This document shows positions 23,986-33,081 of a DNA stretch of 64,000 nucleotides, one piece after another (the first letter of the stretch is position 1; the number at the start of each line of letters is the position of its first letter). The stretch is from Rhizobium glycinendophyticum (GTDB taxonomy: Bacteria > Pseudomonadota > Alphaproteobacteria > Rhizobiales > Rhizobiaceae), in assembly GCF_006443685.1 (NCBI RefSeq), contig NZ_VFYP01000001.1, forward strand, positions 2,852,001 to 2,916,000. The letters are read 5' to 3'. The translations under genes and the position numbers were made by a program. The notes below the pieces were generated by a model. That model had not been told where the DNA came from. It did not search any database and saw nothing but the letters and a program-made list of their open reading frames with translations.

Positions 23986-24804
23986 ATGGCTGAGATCGAT
24001 CCCATCACCGCCCCTCCCCCAGAACAGCGCCGGGCGCTGGTGGTGATGAAGGACGTGTCCAAGGTCTTCTCCAGCGGCACGGTTGCCCTGACCGGCATGT
24101 CGCTGACCGTCAACGGTGGCGAATTCGTCTCGCTGCTCGGCCCCTCCGGCTGCGGCAAGTCGACGGCGCTCCGCATCATCGCCGGTCTTGGCGACACCAC
24201 ATCCGGCACCATCGACTGGCCAAGCTCGCGCATCAACTCCAAGGGGCTCCCCGACGGCGACATCTCCTTCGTCTTCCAGGAGCCGACGCTGATGCCCTGG
24301 ACAACCGTCTTCGGCAATGTCTACCTGCCCCTGAAACTCCGCGGCGTCTCGAAACACGCCGCCTATGACGACATCATGGCCGCTCTGGAACGCGTCGGCC
24401 TGAAGGATTTCGTGGATGCCTATCCCCGCGAACTCTCCGGCGGCATGAAGATGCGCGTCTCGATTGCCCGGGCGCTGGTCACCAAGCCGAAACTGCTGCT
24501 GATGGACGAACCCTTTGCGGCCCTCGACGAGATTACCCGCCAGAAGCTGAACGACGACGTCCTGAAGCTCTGGAAGGACACGGGCATTACCGTCATCTTC
24601 GTGACCCATTCGGTGTACGAAAGCGCCTATCTCTCGAGCCGCATCGTCGTCATGAAGGCGCGCCCCGGCCGGGTGCATGCGGATTTCCCGCTGCAGACCA
24701 GCCTCGACCGCGACGCCTTCTATCGGACCTCGGAAGACTATCGCCAGGCCTGTGAAACCGTCTCCAGAACACTGCTCGAAGCGATCGGCGGGGAGGAACA
24801 CTGA
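23986..24804 (+). CDS. ABC transporter ATP-binding protein (nitrate/sulfonate/pyrimidine type)
   Basis: The 272-residue ATPase has Walker A GPSGCGKST (52-60), Q-loop FVFQEPTLMPW, signature LSGGMKMRVSIARAL, Walker B LLLMDEPFAALDE and the switch FVTHSVYES, as in the SsuB/TauB/ThiZ group. It ends overlapping the permease start (ATGA). The start is uncertain: ATGs at 23959 and 23986 are both possible and neither has a strong ribosome site. Confidence 0.92.
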   Translation: MAEIDPITAPPPEQRRALVVMKDVSKVFSSGTVALTGMSLTVNGGEFVSLLGPSGCGKSTALRIIAGLGDTTSGTIDWPSSRINSKGLPDGDISFVFQEPTLMPWTTVFGNVYLPLKLRGVSKHAAYDDIMAALERVGLKDFVDAYPRELSGGMKMRVSIARALVTKPKLLLMDEPFAALDEITRQKLNDDVLKLWKDTGITVIFVTHSVYESAYLSSRIVVMKARPGRVHADFPLQTSLDRDAFYRTSEDYRQACETVSRTLLEAIGGEEH

Positions 24805-25598
24805 TGAACGGACCGGCCGAAACCCTGCTGAAAATCCTCGTGCCGATCCTCGTCGTCTGCGCCCTGCTGGTCATCTGGCAGCTCGGCGTCTGGGTCTCCG
24901 GCGTGCCGCAATACATTTTGCCAGGGCCGATCGCCATTGCCGGCGCCCTGGTCAAGGACTGGGGCACGCTCTCGCCGGCGCTCTGGGTCACCACCAAGAT
25001 CACCCTGATGTCGCTCGGGCTGGCACTTTTGGGCGGCGTCGGCATCGCGGTCTTCCTCGTCCAGTCGAAGTGGATCGAGGTCGCCTTCTATCCGATCACC
25101 GTCATCCTGCAGGTGACCCCGATCGTGGCGATCGCACCGCTGATCCTGATCTACGCGCCCTCGACACAGGTGGCGCTCCTGATCTGCGCCTTCCTCGTCG
25201 CCTTCTTCCCGATCCTCTCGAACATGGTCCAGGGCCTGAAGAGCGTCGACCACAATCTCCTGAACCTCTTCGACCTCTACGGCGCCTCGCGCTGGCAGAC
25301 CCTGCTTTACCTGAAGCTCCCGGCCTCCCTGCCCTATTTCATGACGGGCTTGCGCATCGGTGGCGGCCTCGCGCTGATCGCCGCCGTCGTCGCCGAATTT
25401 GCCGCAGGTTCTGCCGGCGCCGGATCGGGCCTTGCCTTCCGCCTGCTCGAGGCCCAGTTCCGTCTTAACATTCCCCGCCTGTTTGCCGCCCTCTTCCTGC
25501 TCTCCTGCCTCGGCGTCGTGATCTTTGCCATTACCTCCTTCATTTCCTGGCTGGCGCTGCATCGCTGGCACGAGAGCAGCCTGAAACGAGAAAACTGA
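24804..25598 (+). CDS. ABC transporter permease (nitrate/sulfonate/pyrimidine type)
   Basis: The 264-residue protein has six membrane segments and the BPD-type coupling motif (LFDLYGASRWQTLLYLKLPASLPYF). It opens with VPILVVCALLVIWQLGVWVSG. It overlaps the ATPase gene by one base (ATGA) and the amidohydrolase gene likewise, showing a tightly coupled operon. It forms the inner-membrane channel with the two preceding genes. Confidence 0.93.
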   Translation: MNGPAETLLKILVPILVVCALLVIWQLGVWVSGVPQYILPGPIAIAGALVKDWGTLSPALWVTTKITLMSLGLALLGGVGIAVFLVQSKWIEVAFYPITVILQVTPIVAIAPLILIYAPSTQVALLICAFLVAFFPILSNMVQGLKSVDHNLLNLFDLYGASRWQTLLYLKLPASLPYFMTGLRIGGGLALIAAVVAEFAAGSAGAGSGLAFRLLEAQFRLNIPRLFAALFLLSCLGVVIFAITSFISWLALHRWHESSLKREN

Positions 25599-26911
25599 TG
25601 TCGAATGCCGTTGCCACTCTGCCCGCCGCCAAGCGCTTCGTTCTCGCGAACGCAACGCTGCCCGATATCTGCGTCGATGGCATCGAGGCACCCGCCTGCG
25701 AGGGCCTGATCAGCGCCGACATCGTGGTCGCCGAGGGCAAGGTCGAGGCGATACTGAAACCCGGCGAGGCGCCATCGGGCCTGCCCTCGACCGATCTTCG
25801 CAACGGCATGGTGTGGCCAACCTTCGTCGACATGCATACCCATCTCGACAAGGGCCATATCTGGGACCGCAAGCCGAACCCGACAGGCGACTTCATCGGT
25901 GCCCTCGAAGCCGTGAAAGCCGATCGTGAGGCCCGGTGGACCGCCGAAGACGTCAAAGCCCGGATGGAATTTTCCCTGCGCACGGCTTACGCCCACGGCA
26001 CCAGCCTGATCCGCACCCATCTCGACAGCCTTGCGCCCCAGCACCGCATCTCCTTCGAAGTCTTCGCCGAAGTCCGCGATGCCTGGGCCGGCAAGGTCGA
26101 CCTGCAGGCCGCCGCCCTCTTCCCCTTCGACCAGATCACCGACGAGGCCTTCTTCAAGGATCTGGTCGATGTGATCGTTGCGCATAAGGGCCTGCTCGGC
26201 GGCGTCACCTATCTGATGCCGGGCCTCGACGAAAAGCTCGACATTCTCTTCCGCACGGCAACCGAAAAGGGCCTCGACATCGACCTGCATGTTGACGAGA
26301 CGCAGGACAAGGAAACCCTGACGCTGAAGACCATTGCCGAAGCCAAGATCCGCAACCGCTTCGAAGGGTCCGTCACCGTCGGTCACTGCTGCTCGCTCGC
26401 CCGCCAGGACGATGATCTGGCAAAACACACCATCGATCTGGTGGCTGAGGCCGGCCTCTCGGTCGTCTCGCTGCCGATGTGCAACATGTATCTGCAGGAC
26501 CGCGTTTCTGGACGCACGCCCCGCCAGCGCGGCGTCACCCTGTTCCACGAACTGACGACAGCCGGCGTCGCCACCGCCGTCTCCTCCGACAACACCCGCG
26601 ACCCCTTCTATGCCTATGGCGATCTCGATCCGGTCGAGGTCTTCCGCGAGGCCGTCCGCATCATCCATCTCGACCATCCGCTCGATACCGCAGCCCGCGT
26701 GGTCACCCGCACTCCCGCCGATATCCTCAAGCGCCCCGACCATGGCCGCATCGCCGTTGGCGGCAAGGCGGATCTCGTCCTCTTCAGCGCCCGCCGCTGG
26801 AGCGAATTCCTCTCCCGTCCGCAGGCCGACCGCATCGTGATGCGGAATGGCATGGGCATCGACCGCAGCCTGCCGGATTACCGCGAACTTGACCCGTTGC
26901 TTGGAGTTTAG
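25598..26911 (+). CDS. Cytosine-deaminase-like amidohydrolase
   Basis: The 437-residue metal-dependent hydrolase follows the cytosine deaminase/AtzC-like pattern: metal ligands in FVDMHTHLDKGHIWD, catalytic region IDLHVDETQDKE, VTVGHCCSLA, and metal/substrate Asp in SSDNTRDPFYAYGDLDP. Such enzymes deaminate amino-substituted pyrimidines or triazines. Start and stop overlap or abut neighbours (1-bp overlap with the permease, 2-bp gap to the oxidoreductase). It probably removes an amino group from the imported ring; the exact substrate is not known. Confidence 0.9.
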   Translation: MSNAVATLPAAKRFVLANATLPDICVDGIEAPACEGLISADIVVAEGKVEAILKPGEAPSGLPSTDLRNGMVWPTFVDMHTHLDKGHIWDRKPNPTGDFIGALEAVKADREARWTAEDVKARMEFSLRTAYAHGTSLIRTHLDSLAPQHRISFEVFAEVRDAWAGKVDLQAAALFPFDQITDEAFFKDLVDVIVAHKGLLGGVTYLMPGLDEKLDILFRTATEKGLDIDLHVDETQDKETLTLKTIAEAKIRNRFEGSVTVGHCCSLARQDDDLAKHTIDLVAEAGLSVVSLPMCNMYLQDRVSGRTPRQRGVTLFHELTTAGVATAVSSDNTRDPFYAYGDLDPVEVFREAVRIIHLDHPLDTAARVVTRTPADILKRPDHGRIAVGGKADLVLFSARRWSEFLSRPQADRIVMRNGMGIDRSLPDYRELDPLLGV

Positions 26912-26913
26912 CC

Positions 26914-28323
26914 ATGGCTGACTACGCCAAAATCAAGGAAGAGCTGGCGGGCATCGCCGTCGAGGACAATCCGGCGCTCGTCAAACAGAAAAGCCGCGAT
27001 TTCTACTGGTATTCGCCGATCCTGAAGGCCGAGCTGGAAAACGTAATTGGTGACCTGATCGTCTCGCCCACGACGGAAGAAGAGGTGATCCGCACGCTGA
27101 AGGTTGCCTATGCCCATGGCGTACCGGTCACCCCGCGTGGCGGCGGCACTGGCAATTACGGCCAAGCCATGCCGCTTTCGGGTGGCATTGTGCTCAACCT
27201 CATCAACATGAACAAGATCAAGCAGATCCTGCCCGGTCGCGTGATCTGCGAACCCGGCATCATCATCTCCGAGCTCGACAAGCAGACCAAGGCCCATTCC
27301 GGCCAGGAACTGCGCTTCCACCCCTCGACCGCCCAGACTGCCTCGATCGCAGGCTTTATTGCCGGCGGCTCCGGCGGCGTCGGCTCGATCACCTGGGGTG
27401 GTCTCCGCGACCTCGGCAACATCCTGCGGCTTCGCGTCGTCACGATGGAAGCAGAACCGCGCGTGCTCGAACTCTCCGCCTGGGATCTGCAGAAGGTTTC
27501 CCACGCCTATGGCACCAACGGCATCATTACGGAAGTCGAGATGCCGCTGGCGCCTGCCTATGACTGGGTCGACGTCATCGTCGGCTATGACGACTTCATG
27601 GATGCGGTGAAATTCGCCGATGCGCTCGCCCACAAGAACGGCATCCTGCTCAAGGAAGTCGCCCCGATCGCCGCACCGATCCCCTTCGACTACTTCACCC
27701 GCCACAAACCCTGGCTGAAAGAGGGTCAGTCGGTCGTCGTGCTGATGGTGGCGCCGCACTCCATGGAGCCCTTCCTGGCGCTCGCCGACAAGATGAAGGG
27801 CGATGTCCGTTTCCGCTCCGACACGGTCGAGAGCATGAAAGGCATCCCACATGCCTATGAGCTCGCCTGGAACCACACCACGCTACGCGCCCTAAAACTC
27901 GACAGCGACATCACCTATCTGCAGGTCCAGTATCCTGGCCCCGACCATGTCGAGAAGGTCCGCGTAATGACCGAACTCTTCCCCGACGAGGTCATCGGCC
28001 ATCTCGAATTCATCAAATTCGACGGCCACATCCAGTGCGCCGGCCTGCCTCTGGTGCGCTACACGACCAAGGAAAGGCTCGAAGAGATCATCCGCATCCA
28101 CGAGGAGAATGGCTGCCCGATCTTCAACCCGCATCGTTACACGCTGGAGGAAGGCGGGATGAAGCAGACGGACCAGGTCCAGCTCGCCTTCAAGAAGGAG
28201 ACGGACCCGAAGGGGCTGTTGAACCCCGGCAAGATGATCGCCTGGGAAAATCCCGATTTCGATTTTTCGGCGGGGAAGAATTACCTGTTCCCCGGCTTGG
28301 AGGTGTTTTCCGAAGCCTCCTGA
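26914..28323 (+). CDS. FAD-binding oxidoreductase (PCMH/VAO type)
   Basis: The 469-residue protein carries a PCMH-type FAD domain: VSPTTEEEVIRTLKVAYAHG, VTPRGGGTGNYGQAMPLSGG, TAQTASIAGFIAGGSGGVGS and HAYGTNGIITEVEMPLA. The C-terminus (LEEGGMKQTDQVQLAFKKE, DPKGLLNPGKMIAWE) has the GLLNPGK end of the glycolate oxidase/D-lactate dehydrogenase group. It lies 2 bp after the deaminase gene. It probably oxidises the deaminated intermediate; electron acceptor and substrate are unknown. Confidence 0.9.
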   Translation: MADYAKIKEELAGIAVEDNPALVKQKSRDFYWYSPILKAELENVIGDLIVSPTTEEEVIRTLKVAYAHGVPVTPRGGGTGNYGQAMPLSGGIVLNLINMNKIKQILPGRVICEPGIIISELDKQTKAHSGQELRFHPSTAQTASIAGFIAGGSGGVGSITWGGLRDLGNILRLRVVTMEAEPRVLELSAWDLQKVSHAYGTNGIITEVEMPLAPAYDWVDVIVGYDDFMDAVKFADALAHKNGILLKEVAPIAAPIPFDYFTRHKPWLKEGQSVVVLMVAPHSMEPFLALADKMKGDVRFRSDTVESMKGIPHAYELAWNHTTLRALKLDSDITYLQVQYPGPDHVEKVRVMTELFPDEVIGHLEFIKFDGHIQCAGLPLVRYTTKERLEEIIRIHEENGCPIFNPHRYTLEEGGMKQTDQVQLAFKKETDPKGLLNPGKMIAWENPDFDFSAGKNYLFPGLEVFSEAS

Positions 28324-28337
28324 GGCCCCTGAAATTA

Positions 28338-28366
28338 GTTGCGGCTCCCCGTTCCGGAGCCGCAAC
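28338..28366 (+). terminator. Hairpin after the FAD oxidoreductase gene
   Basis: GTTGCGGCTCC (28338-28348) pairs perfectly with GGAGCCGCAAC (28356-28366) over a 7-nt loop. It has no T-run, so it may stabilise mRNA or end transcription only weakly. Confidence 0.55.
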
Positions 28367-28561
28367 GATGAACCGCCGGAAAGAACTTATTCCGAAGGTA
28401 CTCCCGGCCGGCCTCCTCCGGCTCATGCTCTCGACGACATGGCATCCCCCATCCCTCGGCATCAGGCGGCGAAGGATCGGAATGCTGGGACAAACGGCGC
28501 GGAAGTTTTGAATTGAACCCCGACTGCAGTTGCGGCGGGCAACGACTTGGAGCTTTTGAAC

Positions 28562-29143
28562 ATGCGCGTACTCGTCCTCCACTCCCATCCCCTCGACGAA
28601 AGCTTCGGTCGGGCGCTCTACAAGCTCACCTGCGAGAGCCTGGAAAAAGCCGGCCACGAGGTCGATGGCTGCAATCTCTACGAGGAGGGTTTCGACCCGG
28701 TGCTCTCGGCCCATGACCGCCGCGTCTATCATGACATCCCCGACAACCTGACGCTGGTGAAACCCTATGTCGACCGTTTGCTGAAGGCGGAAGCGCTGGT
28801 GATCGTCACTCCCGTCTGGAACTTTGGTTTCCCGGCCATGCTGAAAGGTTATTTCGACCGCGTCTGGCTGCCCGGCGTCTCCTTCGACCTCGTGGACGGC
28901 AAGCTCACCCCGACACTGCGCCACATCAAGAAGCTCGCCGCCGTCATGACCTATGGCGCGACCCCAATGCGTGCCTTCCTCGCCGGCAATCCACCGAAGA
29001 AAATCGTCAAGCGGGTCATCCGCGCCCAGATCAAGATCGGCGCGCCGGTGAAGTATCTGGCCCATTACGACATGAACAACTGCACGGAACAAACCCGCGC
29101 CGCTTTCATGGCGAAGGTCCGTCGAGAGATGGAGAATTTCTGA
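28562..29143 (+). CDS. NAD(P)H-dependent flavin oxidoreductase (quinone reductase fold)
   Basis: The 193-residue protein has the flavodoxin-like fold of the NQO1/MdaB group: MRVLVLHSHPLDESFGRALY at the FMN/FAD phosphate site, ALVIVTPVWNFGFPAMLKGYFDRVWLPG, and AVMTYGATPMRAF. It lies 238 bp after the FAD oxidoreductase in the same direction and could supply reduced flavin or recycle quinone for that pathway. GGAG lies 10-12 nt before the ATG at 28562. Confidence 0.9.
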   Translation: MRVLVLHSHPLDESFGRALYKLTCESLEKAGHEVDGCNLYEEGFDPVLSAHDRRVYHDIPDNLTLVKPYVDRLLKAEALVIVTPVWNFGFPAMLKGYFDRVWLPGVSFDLVDGKLTPTLRHIKKLAAVMTYGATPMRAFLAGNPPKKIVKRVIRAQIKIGAPVKYLAHYDMNNCTEQTRAAFMAKVRREMENF

Positions 29144-29171
29144 CTGGGAACCACCGACGCCCGACACGCGA

Positions 29172-29199
29172 AAGGCCAGCCCCCTGAGGGACTGGCCTT
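29172..29199. terminator. Terminator between the oxidoreductase and small membrane protein genes
   Basis: AAGGCCAG (29172-29179) pairs with CTGGCCTT (29192-29199), extended by C/G pairs, between convergent genes. Confidence 0.7.
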
Positions 29200-29226
29200 C
29201 GTTATTCTAGCGACGACTGCCCGAGA

Positions 29227-29574
29227 TTACGGCGTGGTTGCCGGAGGAGTCGTCGGCGTCGTCGACGGAGCAGGCGTCGCCGGATCAGCGGCCGGCGGGG
29301 TGGCCGGAGCGGTGTCGGCTGGCGGGGTCGTCGCGGCCGGCGGCGTAGCAGGAGCCGTATCACTGGCTGCCGGCGGGGTCGCGGGCTCGCTCGTCGAAGT
29401 CGCAGGTGCGGTCGTGGTATCAGCGGTATCACGGTTGCCGAAAACGAAGAAGGCCGCAGCTGCAATCACGACGATCAGCAGGATTGCAATGCCCCAGCTT
29501 GCGCCGCTCATGCCAGCATTCTGCTGTGTCACGTGCGGACGTGTGTCGAGGCGGGGATCAGGACGTTGGTCCAT
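29227..29574 (-). CDS. Small membrane protein with Ala/Pro/Thr-repeat tail
   Basis: The 115-residue protein has a charged start, one membrane span (about residues 27-45, WGIAILLIVVIAAAAFFVFG) and a periplasmic tail of about 65 residues made almost only of Ala, Pro, Thr, Asp and Ser in imperfect TAPATPPA-like repeats. AAGGAG precedes the ATG. The function is unknown; the tail could span or contact the cell wall. Repeat number may vary between strains. Confidence 0.75.
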   Translation of the reverse strand: MDQRPDPRLDTRPHVTQQNAGMSGASWGIAILLIVVIAAAAFFVFGNRDTADTTTAPATSTSEPATPPAASDTAPATPPAATTPPADTAPATPPAADPATPAPSTTPTTPPATTP

Positions 29575-29655
29575 GGTGTAACTCCTTGGGTATGGGCCGC
29601 GCGCATATTCGTATGCGTCACCGGCCTGATTGATCGGATCGATCAGAAACGTGGA

Positions 29656-30054
29656 TTACTGAACCACGCCAACGACCACATAGGTCTGCGGATCTACAAT
29701 CACGCGCTGGTTGTTGACCACGGCATAGGCATATTTCGGCTGATCCGGGATCGGGGTCAGGACGACCTGCTGCGGCAGGGGTTCACCGACAGCAACCTGC
29801 TGTTCGATCACCACCGGCTGGGCCGGCATCGGCTGCTGCTGGACGTAGGTCACGACCGGGGGCGGCGGCGGGGCAACGGCTGTACCGGCAATCGCGCCGA
29901 CGACGCCACCCACCGCAGCCCCCACCGGACCGCCGACAATTGCACCGGTTACAGCGCCACCGGCAGCACCGGTTACAGTGCCTTCCTGGGCGAGAACGGG
30001 CGACGCGATCGAACCAATCACCAAAGCTCCAAGAGCGAGAATCTTCGTCTTCAT
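29656..30054 (-). CDS. Exported glycine-zipper protein with DUF1236 domain
   Basis: The 132-residue protein has a signal peptide (KILALGALVIGSIASPVLA, cleavage near 22), a glycine-zipper stretch (GAAGGAVTGAIVGGPVGAAV, residues ~29-58), a Pro/Gln-rich linker and a C-terminal DUF1236-type end (YAYAVVNNQRVIVDPQTYVVVGVV). AAAGGATG precedes the ATG. DUF1236 proteins are small exported proteins of rhizobia and Bradyrhizobium with unknown function. The zipper may insert into a membrane. Confidence 0.82.
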   Translation of the reverse strand: MKTKILALGALVIGSIASPVLAQEGTVTGAAGGAVTGAIVGGPVGAAVGGVVGAIAGTAVAPPPPPVVTYVQQQPMPAQPVVIEQQVAVGEPLPQQVVLTPIPDQPKYAYAVVNNQRVIVDPQTYVVVGVVQ

Positions 30055-30212
30055 GGCTTCATCCTTTCCGTTTGACTGCCATCGACGACAAGAACACCCG
30101 GAAGAACGAATTGTTCCCCTGCCAAGACTGGGGACAATATTGATTCAATCGTCAAGAAAAAGAGAGATTTGCCCCCTTCAGAGGGAACAAAATCGAGAAT
30201 GACCACTGCATG

Positions 30213-30602
30213 TCAAAAAACCTTGGCCGCAGTTACTTCGACTTCAACGAGGAATTCTGCTCGGGTAAATCCCCCGACTACGATAAGCGTAGAGACCGGT
30301 TTCGGCTCCAGCGTGTAGCGGTCACGGACCGCCATATAGGCTGGAAAGTCCTCGCGTTTGGTGACAAAGCCGGAAATGCGGATGACATCGGCAAAGCTCA
30401 TCCCGGCATCCTCCAGAATGGCGGAGATCGCCTCGAAGCAAAGCTCCGCCTGTCCGGTCACGTCAGGCGGAATGCTGTCATCGGGTCGGATGCCGAGTTG
30501 ACCCGATGTCACCAAAAGGCTGGCTCCCGGCGGCACCAGCAGACCATGATTGTAATGACCGAAGGGTTTGCGGACGGATGCCGGATTGAAGCTGCGTTTC
30601 AT
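30213..30602 (-). CDS. RidA-family protein
   Basis: The 129-residue protein has the YjgF/RidA fold: LLVTSGQLGIRPDD, TGQAELCFEAISAILEDAGMSFADVIR, and TLIVVGGFTRAEFLVEVEVTAA. RidA proteins hydrolyse reactive enamines/imines formed by PLP or amine-oxidising enzymes. The conserved Arg before the final strand appears as TRAEFLVEVE, close to the usual pattern. It follows the DMT gene by 15 bp and fits the amine-oxidase-like group upstream. Confidence 0.88.
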   Translation of the reverse strand: MKRSFNPASVRKPFGHYNHGLLVPPGASLLVTSGQLGIRPDDSIPPDVTGQAELCFEAISAILEDAGMSFADVIRISGFVTKREDFPAYMAVRDRYTLEPKPVSTLIVVGGFTRAEFLVEVEVTAAKVF

Positions 30603-30617
30603 GGCGCTCGGCCTTTC

Positions 30618-31514
30618 TCAGGGCAGGGGCGCAACAGGCGCCGAATGGTTGCGTTGCACTTCGTAGAGGATATGGCCGAACAGCGCGGCAAGCACGATCG
30701 GCCCGCCGACCAACGTCCCGGCCGACGGCACCTCGCTCAACACCAGCCACACCCACAGCGGCGTCAGTGGCACTTCGAGCGCGGTCAAAAGGCTCGCATC
30801 GGCCGCCGGCAGGCGCCGGGTGGAGGCGGTGTAGAAGATCAGGCCCATTGCATTCTGCACGATGGCGAAGACGATGATCAGCCTGAGATCGACGGCGGTG
30901 ACCGTCAGCGGTGCAGCGAACCAGAAGGTAACCAAGGAACAGAGCCAGGCGGAACCCGCCATCGCCGGCAGCATCGGCACGTCGCGATGCTTGCGCATCA
31001 GTGTTGCCATAGCTGCAACACAGAGCGTCATGACGGCCGCCAGAAACTTGCCGAACAGCCCGCCGCTCTCTCCGTGACTGTCGGTCAACATCACCAGCAC
31101 GCCAACCATGGCAACGCCACTGGCAATCAGTGTAGAACGGCTTGGCCGCTCCCCGATGAAGACAAAGGCGACCGCCGCCGTCACGAAGGGCACGGTGGCA
31201 TAGATCACCATCGCATCAGCAATCGCCGTGTAATACATCGAGCCGATGCCGGTCACCATGCTGGCGGCGGAGAAGATCATCGTCCAGACGCTCGGCCAGC
31301 CCATCCGCCTGAGGATTCCGGGCACCCGGCTGCGCTCGAGATAGACGAAGAACAGGAAGACGCAGGTACCCGAGAAGAGCCCGCGCCAGAACAGCATGGT
31401 CATTAGATCCGTGCCGATATGGCGAATGAAGAGGCCGGACGACGACCACGCCAGCGCCGAAATGGCGCCGTAGACAAGGCCGAGGCGGTATTGGCGGGGA
31501 TTGTCGAGGCTCAT
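30618..31514 (-). CDS. EamA/DMT-family transporter
   Basis: The 298-residue protein has ten helices in two EamA repeats (LVYGAISALAWSSSGLFIRH; GLFGKFLAAVMTLCVAAMATLMRK). A late LEVPLTPLWVWLVLSEVPS is close to the equivalent loop of the DMT protein at 10751-11680, so the two are paralogues. It lies between the aldehyde dehydrogenase and RidA genes, all in one direction, and may export or import an amine-pathway metabolite. Confidence 0.9.
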   Translation of the reverse strand: MSLDNPRQYRLGLVYGAISALAWSSSGLFIRHIGTDLMTMLFWRGLFSGTCVFLFFVYLERSRVPGILRRMGWPSVWTMIFSAASMVTGIGSMYYTAIADAMVIYATVPFVTAAVAFVFIGERPSRSTLIASGVAMVGVLVMLTDSHGESGGLFGKFLAAVMTLCVAAMATLMRKHRDVPMLPAMAGSAWLCSLVTFWFAAPLTVTAVDLRLIIVFAIVQNAMGLIFYTASTRRLPAADASLLTALEVPLTPLWVWLVLSEVPSAGTLVGGPIVLAALFGHILYEVQRNHSAPVAPLP

Positions 31515-31543
31515 GGCAGAAGCGTCATTCCGGGCATGCTCCG

Positions 31544-32971
31544 TCAGCTGCCATAGCCGACGATGCCCTTGATCTCGAGGAAGTCGTGGATGCCCCAGTC
31601 CGCATATTCGCGGCCATTGCCTGATTGCTTGTAGCCACCGAACGGAGCCATCGTGTCCCAGTCGGGATAGTTGAGATAGACTGAACCCGCCCGCATCCGC
31701 GCGGCCACCCGCCGCGCATGGGCAAGATCGCCCGACTGAACATAGGCGGCGAGGCCGTAGACCGTGTCATTGGCGATTTCGATTGCCTGCTCCTCGGTCT
31801 CATAAGGCAGGATCGACAGCACCGGCCCGAAAATCTCTTCCCGCGCGATCGTCATGTCGGGCGTGACATGGCCGAAAATCGTCGGGCGGATGTAGTAGCC
31901 GCGATTGAGATTTTCTGGCCGGCCCGGCCCGCCGGTGACGAGCAGCGCGCCCTCTTCGATGCCGGTTTCGATCAGTCGCTGGATCTTGTTGAACTGAACC
32001 TCGCTGACGACGGGCCCGAGAACCGTTCCTTCCGCCTGCGGATCGCCGACGGTATGGGCTTCGGCCGCTTCGCGGGCAATTAGCAGTGCCTCGTCATGCC
32101 ATTCGGCCGGCACCAGCATGCGGGTCGGTGCATCACAGGATTGGCCGGAATTGCCGAAGCAGCCCTCGACGCCCTTGCGTACGGCGGTTTCCAGATCGGC
32201 ATCGGGCAGGATGATATTGGCCGACTTGCCGCCCAGTTCCTGCGCCACGCGCTTGACCGTGTCGGCCGCCGTCTTCGCCACGATGATGCCGGCACGCGTC
32301 GAGCCGGTGAACGATACCATGTCGACATCCGGATGCCCGGCCATGACCTGGCCGACCTCGGGACCCCGTCCCTGCACCAGATTGAACACGCCCTTCGGTG
32401 TCCCGGCGGCTTCCATGACCTCGGCGAAGATGACACCGGAGATCGGCGCAATCTCCGATGGCTTCAGCACCACAGTGCAGCCGGCAGCAATCGCGGGCGC
32501 GACCTTGCAGACGATCTGGTTGAGCGGCCAGTTCCACGGCGTGATCAGCGCACAGACGCCGATCGGCTCGCGGACGATCATGGTCGAACCACGCAGTTCC
32601 GAAAACTGGAACTCCTCAAAGGCAGCGATGGTCGATTCCAGATGCGCGCGCCCGGCCCAGGCCTGAGCATCACGGGCAAAGCCGATCGGTGCGCCCATTT
32701 CGCGGCTTACCGCCTGGGCGATATCCTCGTAACGCTCGTTATAGATCTCGAGGATCCGCTTGAGCAGCGCCAGCCGCTCGGCATGCTCGGTCACGGAGAA
32801 TGTTGCGAAGGCTGCTTTCGCGGCGGCAACCGCCCGGTCGACATCCCCCTTGCTGCCCATCGAGATCTGCGTAAAGGGGTCCTCGGTCGAGGGATCGATG
32901 ACGTCCAGCAGCGCCGGCACCATCGGGTCTACCCATGCGCCGTCGATAAAGAATTTCAGATGGTTGGACAT
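31544..32971 (-). CDS. NAD(P)-dependent aldehyde dehydrogenase
   Basis: The 475-residue enzyme has the aldehyde dehydrogenase signatures: CALITPWNWPLNQIVCKVAPA, VSFTGSTRAGIIVAKTAAD, the general base Glu in RVAQELGGKSANIILPD, the catalytic Cys in FGNSGQSCDAPTRM and EEIFGPVLSILPYETEEQA. It oxidises an aldehyde to an acid with NAD(P)+. TGGAGG precedes the ATG. Beside an amine-type FAD oxidase it could handle an aminoaldehyde; substrate not proven. Confidence 0.95.
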   Translation of the reverse strand: MSNHLKFFIDGAWVDPMVPALLDVIDPSTEDPFTQISMGSKGDVDRAVAAAKAAFATFSVTEHAERLALLKRILEIYNERYEDIAQAVSREMGAPIGFARDAQAWAGRAHLESTIAAFEEFQFSELRGSTMIVREPIGVCALITPWNWPLNQIVCKVAPAIAAGCTVVLKPSEIAPISGVIFAEVMEAAGTPKGVFNLVQGRGPEVGQVMAGHPDVDMVSFTGSTRAGIIVAKTAADTVKRVAQELGGKSANIILPDADLETAVRKGVEGCFGNSGQSCDAPTRMLVPAEWHDEALLIAREAAEAHTVGDPQAEGTVLGPVVSEVQFNKIQRLIETGIEEGALLVTGGPGRPENLNRGYYIRPTIFGHVTPDMTIAREEIFGPVLSILPYETEEQAIEIANDTVYGLAAYVQSGDLAHARRVAARMRAGSVYLNYPDWDTMAPFGGYKQSGNGREYADWGIHDFLEIKGIVGYGS

Positions 32972-33081
32972 CGAGCCTCCAGGGCGGACAAAAGAACTGA
33001 TGGGTCACTATTGGTGATGCGGATGCGGACTGCAAGCAAGGCTGCGTTGCAGCCAGACCTATCCCCAACCATGCTTGCATT

